DNA from: Pedobacter sp. MR2016-24
GTDB taxonomy: Bacteria; Bacteroidota; Bacteroidia; Sphingobacteriales; Sphingobacteriaceae
DNA: 64,000 bases
Reading direction: 5' to 3'
Assembly (NCBI RefSeq): GCF_026239655.1
Contig: NZ_JAPIVO010000001.1
Span: 868,001-932,000 of the forward strand
In this document: piece after piece, positions 34,682 to 44,488 of the stretch
Numbering within the stretch: position 1 is the first letter of the stretch
How the letters are laid out: each line of letters opens with the position of its first letter
Notes under the pieces: generated by a model
What the model saw: only the letters and a program-made list of their open reading frames with translations
Database searches by the model: none
What the model was told of the DNA's origin: nothing
Position numbers and translations under genes: made by a program

Positions 34682-36196
34682 TTATTTCAATGAATTATTG
34701 TACTCATTTCTTATTTTACTATGTCTTTTACCGTATGCATAATAGATAGCTATACCCAATGCCATCCAGATTGCTAAACGCTCCCAGCTTACAATTGGTA
34801 AAGAAGCCATCATCACTACGCATACAATAATACCCAGAATCGGAACAAGAGGTACCAATGGTGTACGGAAAGGTCTTACCAGATCAGGATCAGACTTTCT
34901 CAGGATCAATACACCTATACATACCAGGGAGAATGCAAATAATGTACCTATACTTACCATATGGCCTAAATCAGATACCGGTACAAATCCTGCAAAAATA
35001 CTTACAAAAACCATGAACATTAAATTGGTTTTCCATGGTGTCTGGTTTTTCTTGTGCAGGTCAGAGAATACTTTTGGTAATAACCCGTCTTTACTCATGC
35101 TGTAAAAAACACGGCTCTGGCCTAATAACATCACGAGGATTACTGATGTATAACCGGCAAGAATGGCAACAATCAAAAATTTATTTAAGAAAGTATAACC
35201 TGTTTGTGCAAATGCTGTGGCAACTGGTTTCGCATCACCAGCAAATTTGGTGTAGTTTTCCAGACCTGTCATTACATAAGAGAACAGTACATATAATAAT
35301 GTACAAACAACCAGGGAACCGATGATCCCGATTGGCATACCCTTTTGTGGATTTTTAGCTTCCTGAGCAGCTGTACTTACAGCATCAAAGCCAATAAACG
35401 CAAAGAATACCACACCTGCACCACGCAAAATACCGCTGATACCAAAATGGCCGAATTCATCACTGGTGAAAAATTCCATAAATCCTTTTGTGCCGGATTT
35501 TACGGCTTCTTCTCCTAAGTTAACCGGAATGAATGGCGTATGGTTGGCCGGATTAATGAAACCCCATCCCAATGCAATAAATACCAATACTACGGCTACT
35601 TTAACAATTACAAGGATGTTGTTTACTGCTGAAGAGTCTTTTGTACCTCTCATCAGTAATAGCGAAAGCAGACAAACGATTACAATAGCAGGCAGGTTAA
35701 TCATACCACCAGCATTGGTCATTGTTCCGTTCACATCTACTTTGTCCCACGGACCGTGCAATAAGGTACCCGGGAAGTGAACGCCGAATCCTTCAATGAA
35801 CTGAGAAAAATACTGAGACCAGCTGGCAGCAACAGTTGCCGCACCCAGGGCATACTCCAATACTAAATCCCATCCGATGATCCAGGCCATAAATTCGCCC
35901 ATTGTAGCATAAGAATAAGTATAGGCACTACCCGCTACAGGAATCATTGAAGCAAATTCAGCATAACAAAGACCTGCGAAACCACAACCAACTGCAGCAA
36001 CAATAAATGAGAGTATTACAGCGGGACCTGCATTATCTGCGGCAGCAATACCAGTTAGTGAGAATAAACCCGCACCTATAATTGCTCCAACGCCTAAGGC
36101 AACTAAATTGAAACTTGTTAAAGAGCGATGTAATGTACCCTCACCACTTTCATTAGCCTCCGCTAATAATTGTGGAATAGATTTTTTGAATAACAT
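34682..36196 (-). CDS. APC-family amino acid permease
   Basis: The 504-residue inner-membrane protein has the APC core: ALGVGAIIGAGLFSLTGIAAAD in helix 1, PVAGSAYTYSYATMGEFMAW, and FFAFIGFDAVSTAAQEAKNPQKGMP in the helix 6 region, with 12 or more helices. It is clearly paralogous to the permease at 8128-10077, sharing SIPQLL/SITKIL N-termini and nearly identical helix 2-3 blocks, but is shorter. It is probably a cationic or general amino acid importer. Promoter and terminator signals bound it as a single transcription unit. Confidence 0.9.
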   Translation of the reverse strand: MLFKKSIPQLLAEANESGEGTLHRSLTSFNLVALGVGAIIGAGLFSLTGIAAADNAGPAVILSFIVAAVGCGFAGLCYAEFASMIPVAGSAYTYSYATMGEFMAWIIGWDLVLEYALGAATVAASWSQYFSQFIEGFGVHFPGTLLHGPWDKVDVNGTMTNAGGMINLPAIVIVCLLSLLLMRGTKDSSAVNNILVIVKVAVVLVFIALGWGFINPANHTPFIPVNLGEEAVKSGTKGFMEFFTSDEFGHFGISGILRGAGVVFFAFIGFDAVSTAAQEAKNPQKGMPIGIIGSLVVCTLLYVLFSYVMTGLENYTKFAGDAKPVATAFAQTGYTFLNKFLIVAILAGYTSVILVMLLGQSRVFYSMSKDGLLPKVFSDLHKKNQTPWKTNLMFMVFVSIFAGFVPVSDLGHMVSIGTLFAFSLVCIGVLILRKSDPDLVRPFRTPLVPLVPILGIIVCVVMMASLPIVSWERLAIWMALGIAIYYAYGKRHSKIRNEYNNSLK

Positions 36197-36252
36197 AAGT
36201 TAGTTTGATAGTTAAGTTTTTATGTATTTTTTGTTTTGGATGAATTCAATTT

Positions 36253-36260
36253 CAAACCTA
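36253..36260 (-). promoter_or_regulatory. -7 promoter box for the APC permease
   Basis: The minus strand reads TAGGTTTG, a full TAnnTTTG match, 56 nt before the ATG. TTTA lies 19 nt further upstream, one base off the -33 element TTTG. Confidence 0.5.
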
Positions 36261-36280
36261 ATTAAAATTATTATAAAAAT

Positions 36281-36309
36281 AAAAGGGATTTCTCACAAGA
36301 ATCCCTTTT
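36281..36309 (-). terminator. Terminator of the pyrophosphatase gene
   Basis: Perfect 10-bp stem (36281-36290 with 36300-36309), nine-base loop, T-rich on the minus strand after the stem. It lies 24 nt downstream of the pyrophosphatase stop. Confidence 0.8.
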
Positions 36310-36333
36310 ATTACTAACAATAATACATAATTA

Positions 36334-38586
36334 CTAATAATTTGTCAGTGTATCGGTGATATTCTTCAGCGTATCTGTTTTTTGGACACCTAAAGCGTTA
36401 GTATGTTTAAGAATACTGATCTCTCTGCGTACTTCTGTGTTTCCTGCCTTCACAATACTTACTGCAATGTGCGGAGCGATGATTAAAGAGACAATAGACA
36501 TGAGTTTAATGAGGATATTCATGGATGGGCCGGAGGTATCTTTAAACGGATCACCTACCGTATCCCCGGTAACAGAAGCTTTGTGTGGTTCGGATCCTTT
36601 ATATTCCATTACACCATTAATGAGTACTCCTTTTTCGAATGATTTTTTTGCATTATCCCATGCGCCGCCTGCATTGGATTGAAAAATGCCCATCAGCACG
36701 CCGGCAACTGTTACCCCTGCCAGCAATCCGCCTAAAACCTCAGGACCAAATATAAAGCCTATTACTATAGGTACAACGATAGCAATTGCACCAGGCAGCA
36801 TCATTTCCCTGATGGAAGCATCTGTAGAGATGGCAACGCATTTTTCATATTCAGGCTTCGCCTTATATTCCATAATTCCCGGTATTTCTTTAAACTGACG
36901 CCGTACTTCCTGCACCATGGCCATCGCTGCACGCCCCACTGCCGAAATACAAAGGGAAGAAAATATGAAGGGAATCATCCCACCCACAAACAAACCGGCC
37001 AGTACATCAGCTTTGTAGATATCTATGGAGGTAATCCCCGATATGCCTGCAAATGCCGCGAATAATGCGAGGGAAGTTAGGGCCGCTGAAGCGATTGCAA
37101 ATCCTTTCCCTGTCGCCGCAGTGGTGTTTCCGACCGCATCCAGGTTATCTGTCCGCTCTCTTACTTCTTTCGGCAGACCGCTCATTTCTGCAATGCCGCC
37201 TGCATTATCTGCTATAGGACCAAAAGCATCGATTGCCAGTTGCATCGCTGTAGTGGCCATCATCCCTGCTGCTGCAATAGCTACACCGTAAAAGCCAGCA
37301 AAATAATAAGAACCGTAAATGCCCCCTGCCAGCACTAATATAGGAAGGACAGTAGATTCCATACCGACAGACAACCCGCCGATAATATTGGTCGCATGCC
37401 CGGTTGAGGACTGATTAATAATGGACTGTACAGGTCGTTTGCCCATCGCGGTATAATATTCTGTGATAAAACTCATCAGGGTACCTACTAAGAGTCCGAC
37501 AAGTATGGAGTAATAAACCGCATCAGGTGTGAATTCAAAACCGCGAATAGACATTACCGGTGGTAATAACCATTTTACAGCAAAGTAGGCGGCGACTGCA
37601 GTAAGTAAGATGGAGAGCCAGTTACCTATATTTAAAGCTTTCTGTACACTGTCGGTCTCCTTGTTGATTTTCACGAATACAGATGCGATGATGGAAAAGA
37701 TGAGCCCCAAACCCGCAATCAGCATAGGCAATAACACCGGTGCCATACCGCCAAAGTTGTCAACAGATACGATTTCCTGTCCCAACACCATGGTTGCCAA
37801 TATGGTCGCCACATAAGAACCAAATAAATCTGCTCCCATGCCTGCTACATCACCTACATTGTCTCCTACATTATCTGCAATAGTAGCAGGGTTTCTCACG
37901 TCATCTTCAGGAATGCCCGCTTCTACTTTTCCTACCAGGTCGGCCCCCACATCTGCAGCCTTGGTATAAATACCACCGCCAACTCTGGCAAACAGTGCAA
38001 TACTTTCTGCTCCGAGAGAAAATCCTGCCAGTACTTCAATCGTCTTTTTCAATTCAGCAGCGGAACCCGCAGTTCCGGGATGTACAAATGTATGATACAA
38101 CACGATGAATAAACCGCCGAGTCCGAATATGGCCAGACCTGCAACACCGAAGCCCATCACGGTGCCGCCTGTAAAGGATACTTTCAGCGCTTTCGCCAGA
38201 CTGGTTCTTGCTGCCTGTGTAGTACGGACATTAGCTTTTGTAGCGATCCTCATGCCTATATATCCTGCAAAGGCAGAAAATACGGCTCCAAGCAAAAAAG
38301 CAATGGCAATGACGGGACTGGAATGTATCGGGGTGGAAGGTGTACCTTTCATGGTGCCTGACCATCCCAATAAAATGCCTGCAATAATCACAAAGTAGGT
38401 TAGTACTTTCCACTCTGCTTTCAGAAAAGCCATCGCACCATCGGCGATGTAGCCGGCCAGTTCAGACATGTTTTTGTCCCCGGCATCCTGCTTTGAAACC
38501 CAGGCACTTTGTATGGCCATTACAAGTATTCCAATTAACCCGAAAAGCGGAATAAAATAAATTAAGTTGTGCTGTAAAAAATTCAT
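36334..38586 (-). CDS. hppA: K+-dependent membrane-bound ion-pumping pyrophosphatase
   Basis: This 750-residue protein has about 16 hydrophobic helices. [22 protein letters not shown] is the substrate-binding block, [19 protein letters not shown] the second, and [16 protein letters not shown] the third. In [10 protein letters not shown], Ala at the K/A position and Gly three residues on mark the K+-dependent class rather than the K+-independent one. These enzymes pump Na+, H+ or both on PPi hydrolysis; Bacteroidota members are known that move Na+ and H+, but the ion here is inferred. About 35 soluble residues after the last helix ([20 protein letters not shown]) are unusual. Confidence 0.94.
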   Translation of the reverse strand: MNFLQHNLIYFIPLFGLIGILVMAIQSAWVSKQDAGDKNMSELAGYIADGAMAFLKAEWKVLTYFVIIAGILLGWSGTMKGTPSTPIHSSPVIAIAFLLGAVFSAFAGYIGMRIATKANVRTTQAARTSLAKALKVSFTGGTVMGFGVAGLAIFGLGGLFIVLYHTFVHPGTAGSAAELKKTIEVLAGFSLGAESIALFARVGGGIYTKAADVGADLVGKVEAGIPEDDVRNPATIADNVGDNVGDVAGMGADLFGSYVATILATMVLGQEIVSVDNFGGMAPVLLPMLIAGLGLIFSIIASVFVKINKETDSVQKALNIGNWLSILLTAVAAYFAVKWLLPPVMSIRGFEFTPDAVYYSILVGLLVGTLMSFITEYYTAMGKRPVQSIINQSSTGHATNIIGGLSVGMESTVLPILVLAGGIYGSYYFAGFYGVAIAAAGMMATTAMQLAIDAFGPIADNAGGIAEMSGLPKEVRERTDNLDAVGNTTAATGKGFAIASAALTSLALFAAFAGISGITSIDIYKADVLAGLFVGGMIPFIFSSLCISAVGRAAMAMVQEVRRQFKEIPGIMEYKAKPEYEKCVAISTDASIREMMLPGAIAIVVPIVIGFIFGPEVLGGLLAGVTVAGVLMGIFQSNAGGAWDNAKKSFEKGVLINGVMEYKGSEPHKASVTGDTVGDPFKDTSGPSMNILIKLMSIVSLIIAPHIAVSIVKAGNTEVRREISILKHTNALGVQKTDTLKNITDTLTNY

Positions 38587-38632
38587 ATGTTAGTTTATAT
38601 TTGGTTGCAGGTTATTAAGATAGAGCGTTATA

Positions 38633-38663
38633 CAAATTTAAGAGAGTTTCTCTCATTGCCAAA
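38633..38663 (-). promoter_or_regulatory. Promoter of hppA with an inverted repeat in its spacer
   Basis: On the minus strand TTTG (38660-38663), a 19-nt spacer, then TAAATTTG (38633-38640): the best full Bacteroidota promoter in the window. The spacer holds the perfect inverted repeat GAGAG-3-CTCTC (38642-38654), a candidate operator. The leader is about 45 nt. Confidence 0.75.
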
Positions 38664-38734
38664 TAAATCATCAATTGAATCAACCAGCAGAATACTAAAA
38701 TAGGCCAGATGACCTTTTCTGCTATTTTTATTCT

Positions 38735-38750
38735 GATATTTTTAAATATC
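38735..38750. other. Inverted repeat upstream of the 38798 permease
   Basis: GATATTT-TT-AAATATC, a perfect 7-2-7 inverted repeat, 47 nt before the ATG. It could be an operator; being AT-rich, it could also be chance. Confidence 0.35.
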
Positions 38751-38797
38751 TTAGCCCATGATTCTAACGCAATTTAATTCAAATCACAAATAACAAT

Positions 38798-40225
38798 ATG
38801 AATAACGAAAATCAGGACAGCTCTTTTAAAAGGGAATTAGGACTTTTAGATGGTACAATGCTGGTTGTAGGATCAATGATCGGGTCTGGTATTTTTATTG
38901 TAAGTGCAGATATCGCCCGTCAGGTCGGGTCTGCCGGCTGGCTGATACTGATCTGGGTATTGTCTGGTTTGATTACTGTAATTGCTGCTGTGAGTTATGG
39001 AGAATTGAGCGCCATGTTTCCAAAAGCCGGCGGGCAATACGTTTATCTTAAAGAAGCATACAATAAGCTGATTGCATTTTTATATGGGTGGAGCTTTTTC
39101 GCTGTCATACAAACAGGTACCATTGCGGCTGTTGGTGTGGCCTTCTCCAAGTTTGCCTCTTATCTGTATGAGCCGCTGAGTGAAAAAAATATCTTGTTTC
39201 ATATCCAGGGATTTGAATTCAGTGCTGCTCAGCTGGTTTCTATCGTGACTATAATTTTGCTGACTTATATCAATAGCCGCGGGGTTAAAAACGGAAAGAT
39301 GTTGCAAACGATCTTAACGCTGATTAAAATACTTTCCCTTGCCGGACTGATTCTTGGAGGCTTTTTTATTGCTGCCAACACTGAGGTATGGGATGCCAAC
39401 TGGGCTGATGCCTGGAATACGAGAGCATTCGATAAAGAGAGCGGATCCTGGATGGTGATAGGTGGAGGAGCCCTGCTTTCCGGTATTGCGGCATCCATGG
39501 TGGGATCTTTGTTTTCAAGTGATGCCTGGGTGGGTGTAACCTTCATCGCCGGAGAAATTAAAAATCCGCAGAGAAACGTGGGTCTCAGTCTTTTCCTGGG
39601 AACATTCATTGTCAGCGTCATTTATATTCTTGCCAATCTGATGTATATCTCCGTGATGCCCTTAAATGATATTGCTTTTGCAAAATCGGATAGGGTAGCA
39701 GTGGTAGCTGCACAATATATATTTGGTCCCATAGGAACTACGATCATTGCTTTAATGATTATGATATCAACTTTTGCCTGCAATAACGGATTAATTATGG
39801 CTGGTGCCAGGGTTTACTATACGATGGCCAATGATGGTCTTTTCTTTAAAAAAGCGGCCGAACTCAATCAATCAGGTGTTCCTGCCTGGGCACTTTGGTT
39901 TCAGTGTATCTGGGCTTCGGTACTGTGTCTGACCGGTAAATACGGAGCACTACTGGATTTCGTGATGATTATTGTGATCATTTTTTATATCCTGACCATC
40001 TATGGTATTTTTATCCTTAGAAAGAAAATGCCTGACGCTGAACGTCCTTATAAAGCGATTGGCTACCCTGTTCTTCCCTTCATTTATATTATTGTGGCGA
40101 CTGCTATCTGTGTTGCCTTATTGATTACGCGACTAAACACCTGTGGCTGGGGAGTACTGATCATGCTGGCAGGAATTCCGGTATATTATTTTTCCAAACC
40201 TAAAGACGACACAGTTTTAAATTAA
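38798..40225 (+). CDS. APC-family amino acid transporter (LAT/SteT-like)
   Basis: The 475-residue protein has 12 helices, with LVVGSMIGSGIFIVSADIARQVGSAGWL as helix 1 and LSAMFPKAGGQYVYLKEAYN as the helix 2-3 junction, typical of the L-type/SteT exchanger branch and different from the other two permeases here. VTFIAGEIKNPQRNVGLSLF is the conserved loop after helix 6. It would exchange or import neutral amino acids. It is divergent from hppA. The radical SAM gene follows after 30 nt, with its own promoter-like box. Confidence 0.9.
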   Translation: MNNENQDSSFKRELGLLDGTMLVVGSMIGSGIFIVSADIARQVGSAGWLILIWVLSGLITVIAAVSYGELSAMFPKAGGQYVYLKEAYNKLIAFLYGWSFFAVIQTGTIAAVGVAFSKFASYLYEPLSEKNILFHIQGFEFSAAQLVSIVTIILLTYINSRGVKNGKMLQTILTLIKILSLAGLILGGFFIAANTEVWDANWADAWNTRAFDKESGSWMVIGGGALLSGIAASMVGSLFSSDAWVGVTFIAGEIKNPQRNVGLSLFLGTFIVSVIYILANLMYISVMPLNDIAFAKSDRVAVVAAQYIFGPIGTTIIALMIMISTFACNNGLIMAGARVYYTMANDGLFFKKAAELNQSGVPAWALWFQCIWASVLCLTGKYGALLDFVMIIVIIFYILTIYGIFILRKKMPDAERPYKAIGYPVLPFIYIIVATAICVALLITRLNTCGWGVLIMLAGIPVYYFSKPKDDTVLN

Positions 40226-40231
40226 AAGCTG

Positions 40232-40239
40232 TATTTTTG
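40232..40239 (+). promoter_or_regulatory. -7 promoter box for the TIGR01212 radical SAM gene
   Basis: TATTTTTG, a full TAnnTTTG match, between the permease stop and the TTG start 16 nt downstream. Confidence 0.45.
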
Positions 40240-40255
40240 CCAAAAAAAGAAGCAA

Positions 40256-41215
40256 TTGGGAACTCCACTGGATTTAGGCATAAAAGGATATAATAATTAC
40301 GGCACACACCTTAAAGAAAAATATAAAGGTCAGCGTGTGTTTAAGGTAATTGTTGATGGCGGGTTTACTTGTCCTAACCGTGATGGCAGTAAAGGTTACG
40401 GAGGCTGCACCTATTGCAATGTCGATTCCTTTACACCTGAACTTTCCAGAAAACTACCTACTGTCCGCGAACAACTGGAGCAGGGTATGGAGCGTGGAAA
40501 GGGTTTTTATAAAGCAGATAAATTCATTGTTTATTTTCAGCCCAATACCAATACTTATGCGCCGGTGCATTACTTGAAAATGATGTATGACGAAGCTTTG
40601 TCGATCAATACCGGGGATGTAGTCGGCTTTTCTGTAGGAACACGTCCGGATTGTATTGATGCAGAAAAGGTTGCCTTGCTGGAAAGTTACGCCGATCGCT
40701 TTGACGTAGATCTGGAGATGGGTATGGAATCGATTTATGATGATACCTTAGATCAGATTAACAGAGGTTGCAGTCACGCTGAATTTGTTGCTGCCGTTAA
40801 GTTGCTGGACAACAGTAAACTGGATTTATGTGTACATACTATTTTCGGTTTTCCCTGGGAAACTGAAGACATGATGCTCAATTATATCCATGAGATCAAT
40901 AAATTTCCAAAGATCAAATTTGTTAAATTTCATCATTTACACATTGTTGAAGGCTCAATTATGGGTGCGAAATATAAAAAGGCACCATTTAAATTGTTCT
41001 CCCTTGAAGAATATACTGATTTATTATGTAAACTGATTCCCTTGCTCAGACCCGATGTTGTCATTCAGCGTTTATTTGGTATATCTGACTGGGATTTATT
41101 AATTGCGCCGAACTGGGGCTTGAATAAATCTGCTATTCAGACTTATATTGATAAAGAAATTGAGAAGAGAGGAATTATACAAGGTTCCGCTTATATTCCG
41201 GAAGCTGTAGTATAG
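40256..41215 (+). CDS. TIGR01212 family radical SAM protein (YhcC-like)
   Basis: The 319-residue protein carries the family cluster site FTCPNRDGSKGYGGCTYCNVDSF, where three cysteines bind the [4Fe-4S] cluster. Further blocks are YFQPNTNTYAPVHYLKMMYDEAL, VVGFSVGTRPDCIDAEKV, and VCVHTIFGFPWET-like LCVHTIFGFPWET. The reaction of this family is unknown to me; it is related to tRNA and coproporphyrinogen radical SAM enzymes. No ATG lies before the conserved region, so TTG at 40256 is the likely start (GGA ACT follows). Its 3' end overlaps the SRPBCC gene by 25 nt. Confidence 0.88.
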   Translation: MGTPLDLGIKGYNNYGTHLKEKYKGQRVFKVIVDGGFTCPNRDGSKGYGGCTYCNVDSFTPELSRKLPTVREQLEQGMERGKGFYKADKFIVYFQPNTNTYAPVHYLKMMYDEALSINTGDVVGFSVGTRPDCIDAEKVALLESYADRFDVDLEMGMESIYDDTLDQINRGCSHAEFVAAVKLLDNSKLDLCVHTIFGFPWETEDMMLNYIHEINKFPKIKFVKFHHLHIVEGSIMGAKYKKAPFKLFSLEEYTDLLCKLIPLLRPDVVIQRLFGISDWDLLIAPNWGLNKSAIQTYIDKEIEKRGIIQGSAYIPEAVV

Positions 41216-41676
41216 TCTCCAAATAATTCGATCACTTTTTTCTTCCTGTAGTCAAATATCTGTTGTAGTTTATTTGCGACAAACAGGCTGTTGGCTATTC
41301 GGCCGAATATACCCATGGGTAAACCATATGTAAGGATGTCATTCATTTCGACGCCTCCCGGTATTTGTTTGAAATGGTGCTGATGGTGCCAGAATTGATA
41401 TGGGCCAAATCTCTGTTCATCAATAAAGTACTGCTGGTCAGCCACCTGAGTGATTTCTGTCATCCAGTTCAGTTTAATACCTGCCAGCGGGGAAACTTTA
41501 TATGTGATAATCATTCCCGGGTACATCTTCTCTTCCTGGTTTAGCTCTGAGGTGACCGTAAAGGCCATTTCTTTGGGCGTAATCTTCGCAAGATTCATTG
41601 GGGATGAAAAAAAATCCCATGCCTCGGCAACACTGACCGGAACACTTTGAGAGAATTTAAGATGATATGCTTGCAT
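41191..41676 (-). CDS. SRPBCC (START-like) family protein
   Basis: This 161-residue single-domain protein has the helix-grip pattern: LKFSQSVPVSVAEAWDFFSSP at the start, TPKEMAFTV, WMTEITQVADQQYFIDEQRFGPYQFWHHQHHF in the central strands, and a long C-terminal helix (IANSLFVANKLQQIFDYRKKKVIEL). It resembles proteins annotated as cell division inhibitors or ligand-binding SRPBCC, but nothing indicates a ligand. It ends inside the convergent radical SAM gene. Confidence 0.88.
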   Translation of the reverse strand: MQAYHLKFSQSVPVSVAEAWDFFSSPMNLAKITPKEMAFTVTSELNQEEKMYPGMIITYKVSPLAGIKLNWMTEITQVADQQYFIDEQRFGPYQFWHHQHHFKQIPGGVEMNDILTYGLPMGIFGRIANSLFVANKLQQIFDYRKKKVIELFGDYTTASGI

Positions 41677-42011
41677 AGATAATATGAGGTGTCCAGATGA
41701 ATGGATATCTCTTATAAACAGAATGTTGATAAAAATGTTTATAATTTTTTTTATTTAATCTTCAAAAATGAGTTTCGCATAATTTCTTGAGTTTTTTTAA
41801 AATTACCGTTAAAAAATGCTTTTTGGAAAGGATAAAATCAAAAAATCGCAAAATGTAAACGATTTCTCATTGTATAAATGTAAAATAACAGCCGAAAATT
41901 CTTTTTGTTTTGAATATTATGGGTCAAATATTGTAAAAAGTTCAATTTTATTTGTATTTTCATAATTCAAAGCATTAAAAACTATTTTTTAAACCAAAAA
42001 ATCAAGTAATT
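41677..42011. other. 335-nt AT-rich intergenic region upstream of amtB
   Basis: The stretch is strongly AT-rich with many A and T runs. I find no ORF, no full TAnnTTTG box, no sigma-54 element (TGGC-N-TGC) and no strong hairpin. It presumably contains the amtB promoter and that of the divergent SRPBCC gene, but I cannot point to them. Confidence 0.6.
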
Positions 42012-43388
42012 ATGAGTAAAATTTTATTTAAACAGGTCATCCCCTTTGCTATCTTGGCGATAGTAGCAATTGCGGCATTATTTATACCCCTGCATCCGAA
42101 TTTTGATGAGGGTAAATATAATGCTTCTGATATTGCCTGGATATTAGTTGCAACTGCAATGGTGTTTTTAATGACACCGGGATTAGCATTTTTCTATGGC
42201 GGTATGGTTCACAGAAAAAATGTACTTTCTACGATGATCAAAAGTATCGTATCTGCAGGTGTAATCAGTGTACTTTGGGTAGTTGTTGGTTTTAGTCTTG
42301 CCTTTGGAGACAGCATTAATGGATTGATCGGTAATCCTTCAACCTTTATGTTCTTTCAGGGTGTAAATTCAGGTCCGGCCTGGAGTCTTGCCCCAACCAT
42401 ACCGCTTACTTTATTTGCTCTTTTTCAATTGATGTTTGCCATCATCACACCAGGACTGGTAGTTGGTGCTGTGGCGGAGCGTATTCGCTTTACATCTTAT
42501 ATTTTATTTATTGTTTTATTTGCAATTTTCGTGTACTCACCGCTGGCACACTGGACCTGGCATCCTGACGGCATCCTGTTTAAAATGGGTGTCCTGGATT
42601 TTGCTGGTGGTACAGTTGTACATATCTCTGCTGGTATGGCCGCCCTTGCCGGTGCCATCGTATTGAAAAGAAGAAGAGTTCACCAGGACCATCAGGAAAT
42701 ACCTCCTGCAAATATTCCTTATGTATTGATCGGTACAGGTTTATTATGGTTCGGTTGGTTCGGCTTTAACGCTGGATCTGCATTAGGCGCGAACAGTCTT
42801 GCGGTATCAGCTTTCGCAACAACAAATATTGCGGCAGGTGCTGCCGGTCTTTCATGGATGTTCTTTGATGTATTGAGAGGTAAAAAACCTTCTGTACTGG
42901 GATTCTGTATCGGTGCAGTTGTTGGTCTCGTGGCCATTACTCCGGGTGCTGGTTTTGTAGCTATTCCACAAAGTATATTTATCGGTGCTGCTGCGGCTAT
43001 TATATCTAATCTTGCTGTAGTATGGAAATCAAAAACCAGTCTGGATGATACTTTAGATGTATTCCCTTGTCATGGTGTAGGTGGGATAGTTGGTATGCTG
43101 CTTACTGGTGTGTTCGCGACTAAAACGGTTAACTCTGCAGGTGTTGACGGATGGTTTTACGGAAATCCGGATTTCTTCTTTACACAATTGAAAGGTGTGG
43201 TGATTGTAGCTGTATTCAGCTTTGTTGTTTCATTCATCATCTTCAAACTGGTTAATCTGATTCAGCCAATTCGTGTAACTTCTGAAGAAGAAGAATTAGG
43301 ACTAGATGCAAGTCAGCACAACGAAAAATACTCTCAGGGTACTTTAGTAGTTGCTTCTACAGGTGCGGAAATGGACCACAATCCGTAA
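42012..43388 (+). CDS. amtB: Ammonium transporter AmtB
   Basis: The 458-residue protein has an N-terminal signal-like helix and 11 further helices. Family blocks are FLMTPGLAFFYGGMVHRKNVLSTM, SPLAHWTWHPDGIL, DFAGGTVVHISAGMAALAGA (first pore His in VVHISAG), and FPCHGVGGIVGMLLTGVFAT (second pore His in CHGVGG). It conducts ammonia/ammonium through the inner membrane. No glnK/glnB gene accompanies it, unusual for amtB in general; a porin follows 44 nt downstream. Confidence 0.96.
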   Translation: MSKILFKQVIPFAILAIVAIAALFIPLHPNFDEGKYNASDIAWILVATAMVFLMTPGLAFFYGGMVHRKNVLSTMIKSIVSAGVISVLWVVVGFSLAFGDSINGLIGNPSTFMFFQGVNSGPAWSLAPTIPLTLFALFQLMFAIITPGLVVGAVAERIRFTSYILFIVLFAIFVYSPLAHWTWHPDGILFKMGVLDFAGGTVVHISAGMAALAGAIVLKRRRVHQDHQEIPPANIPYVLIGTGLLWFGWFGFNAGSALGANSLAVSAFATTNIAAGAAGLSWMFFDVLRGKKPSVLGFCIGAVVGLVAITPGAGFVAIPQSIFIGAAAAIISNLAVVWKSKTSLDDTLDVFPCHGVGGIVGMLLTGVFATKTVNSAGVDGWFYGNPDFFFTQLKGVVIVAVFSFVVSFIIFKLVNLIQPIRVTSEEEELGLDASQHNEKYSQGTLVVASTGAEMDHNP

Positions 43389-43432
43389 CCTGTATTCAAT
43401 CGTCTAAATTATCAACCTCAACCAAAACTAAT

Positions 43433-44488
43433 ATGAAATTAAGATCACTCTTCACAATTTCTGCCCTGTCAATGAGCGCAGCCACTTACGCTCAGGAAAC
43501 TACAACTTCTTCACCTCTGCAGATCTCCGGATCTGCAGATACTTATTATAAGTACGATTTTTCTAAAAAACAGAATATCGGTACCAGTTTTGCGAACGAT
43601 CAAAACTCTGTTTCTTTGGGTATGATTGACCTTGCCCTGAAAAAAACAACTGGTAAAGCTTCGTTTGTAGGTGAATTGTCTTTTGGGCCAAGAGGTCAGT
43701 ATGCTTCTATACCGACAGGTGATGCTACAGATGACAGGAATTCTTTTCATATTCAGAATTTATATACATCTTACGCTTTTACTGATAAATTTTCAATGAC
43801 AGCAGGTTATATGGGTACGTTTATCGGATATGAAGTGATTGCGCCAACCGGCAATTACAATTATTCGACTTCTTATCTTTTTACGAGCGGCCCGTTTCAG
43901 AATGCCGGAATCAAGGCCAACTACACATTTTCGCCCAAAGTGGCTTTAATGGTAGGCCTGTTCAATGACTGGAATGTATATAGTGACGATAATGGCGTTT
44001 CGCATTTTGGTGCACAGTTAACGTTGTCTCCTGTTGAAGGATGGACCGCTTATCTGAACGTATTAACTGGCAAATCTGCCGGAGCACCTGGAACGGGTTC
44101 AATTTATGACCTGACTACCTCTTACCAGGTGACGGAGAGTGTAAAACTTGGACTGAATGCTGCAGATTATTCCATCTCCAATGATAATGGCGGATATAGC
44201 GGTGTTGCATTGTATGCACAAAATGCGTTCACCACTAATTTCTCTTTAGGTTTAAGAGGGGAGTATTTTAAATCCAAGTCAGATGTAAACGCCGCTACAA
44301 TATCCACTGTTCCTCCCGGGGAGTCAGTAGTGGCATTAACTTTATCAGCTAACCTGAAAGCCGGAGGATTAACATTTATCCCGGAGATCAGATTTGATAA
44401 TGGATCATCATCTCAATTCATTAAGAACAATCTCGATCCAACAAAAACTGCTTCCCAATTCTCATTAGCTGCTGTATATGCTTTTTAA
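43433..44488 (+). CDS. Outer-membrane porin (BBP2/OmpL-like)
   Basis: This 351-residue protein has a signal peptide (MKLRSLFTISALSMSAATYA|Q), then an amphipathic beta-strand series (LQISGSADTYYKYDFSKKQNIG, NSFHIQNLYTSYAFTDKFSMTAGYMGTFIGYEV) and an aromatic final strand (ASQFSLAAVYAF). This fits the putative beta-barrel porin-2 family. It directly follows amtB and is probably cotranscribed, so it may be the outer-membrane entry for ammonium or small nitrogen compounds; that is inference. The last strand overlaps the next gene's start by 11 nt. Confidence 0.85.
   Translation: MKLRSLFTISALSMSAATYAQETTTSSPLQISGSADTYYKYDFSKKQNIGTSFANDQNSVSLGMIDLALKKTTGKASFVGELSFGPRGQYASIPTGDATDDRNSFHIQNLYTSYAFTDKFSMTAGYMGTFIGYEVIAPTGNYNYSTSYLFTSGPFQNAGIKANYTFSPKVALMVGLFNDWNVYSDDNGVSHFGAQLTLSPVEGWTAYLNVLTGKSAGAPGTGSIYDLTTSYQVTESVKLGLNAADYSISNDNGGYSGVALYAQNAFTTNFSLGLRGEYFKSKSDVNAATISTVPPGESVVALTLSANLKAGGLTFIPEIRFDNGSSSQFIKNNLDPTKTASQFSLAAVYAF

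Noticed and set aside
36356-38398. Several long plus-strand frames opposite the pyrophosphatase gene
   Set aside because: They are antisense shadows of a strongly biased membrane-protein gene and lack protein-like features.
41677-42011. Sigma-54 or riboswitch control of amtB
   Set aside because: No GG-N10-GC core and no conserved folded element could be seen in this AT-rich leader.
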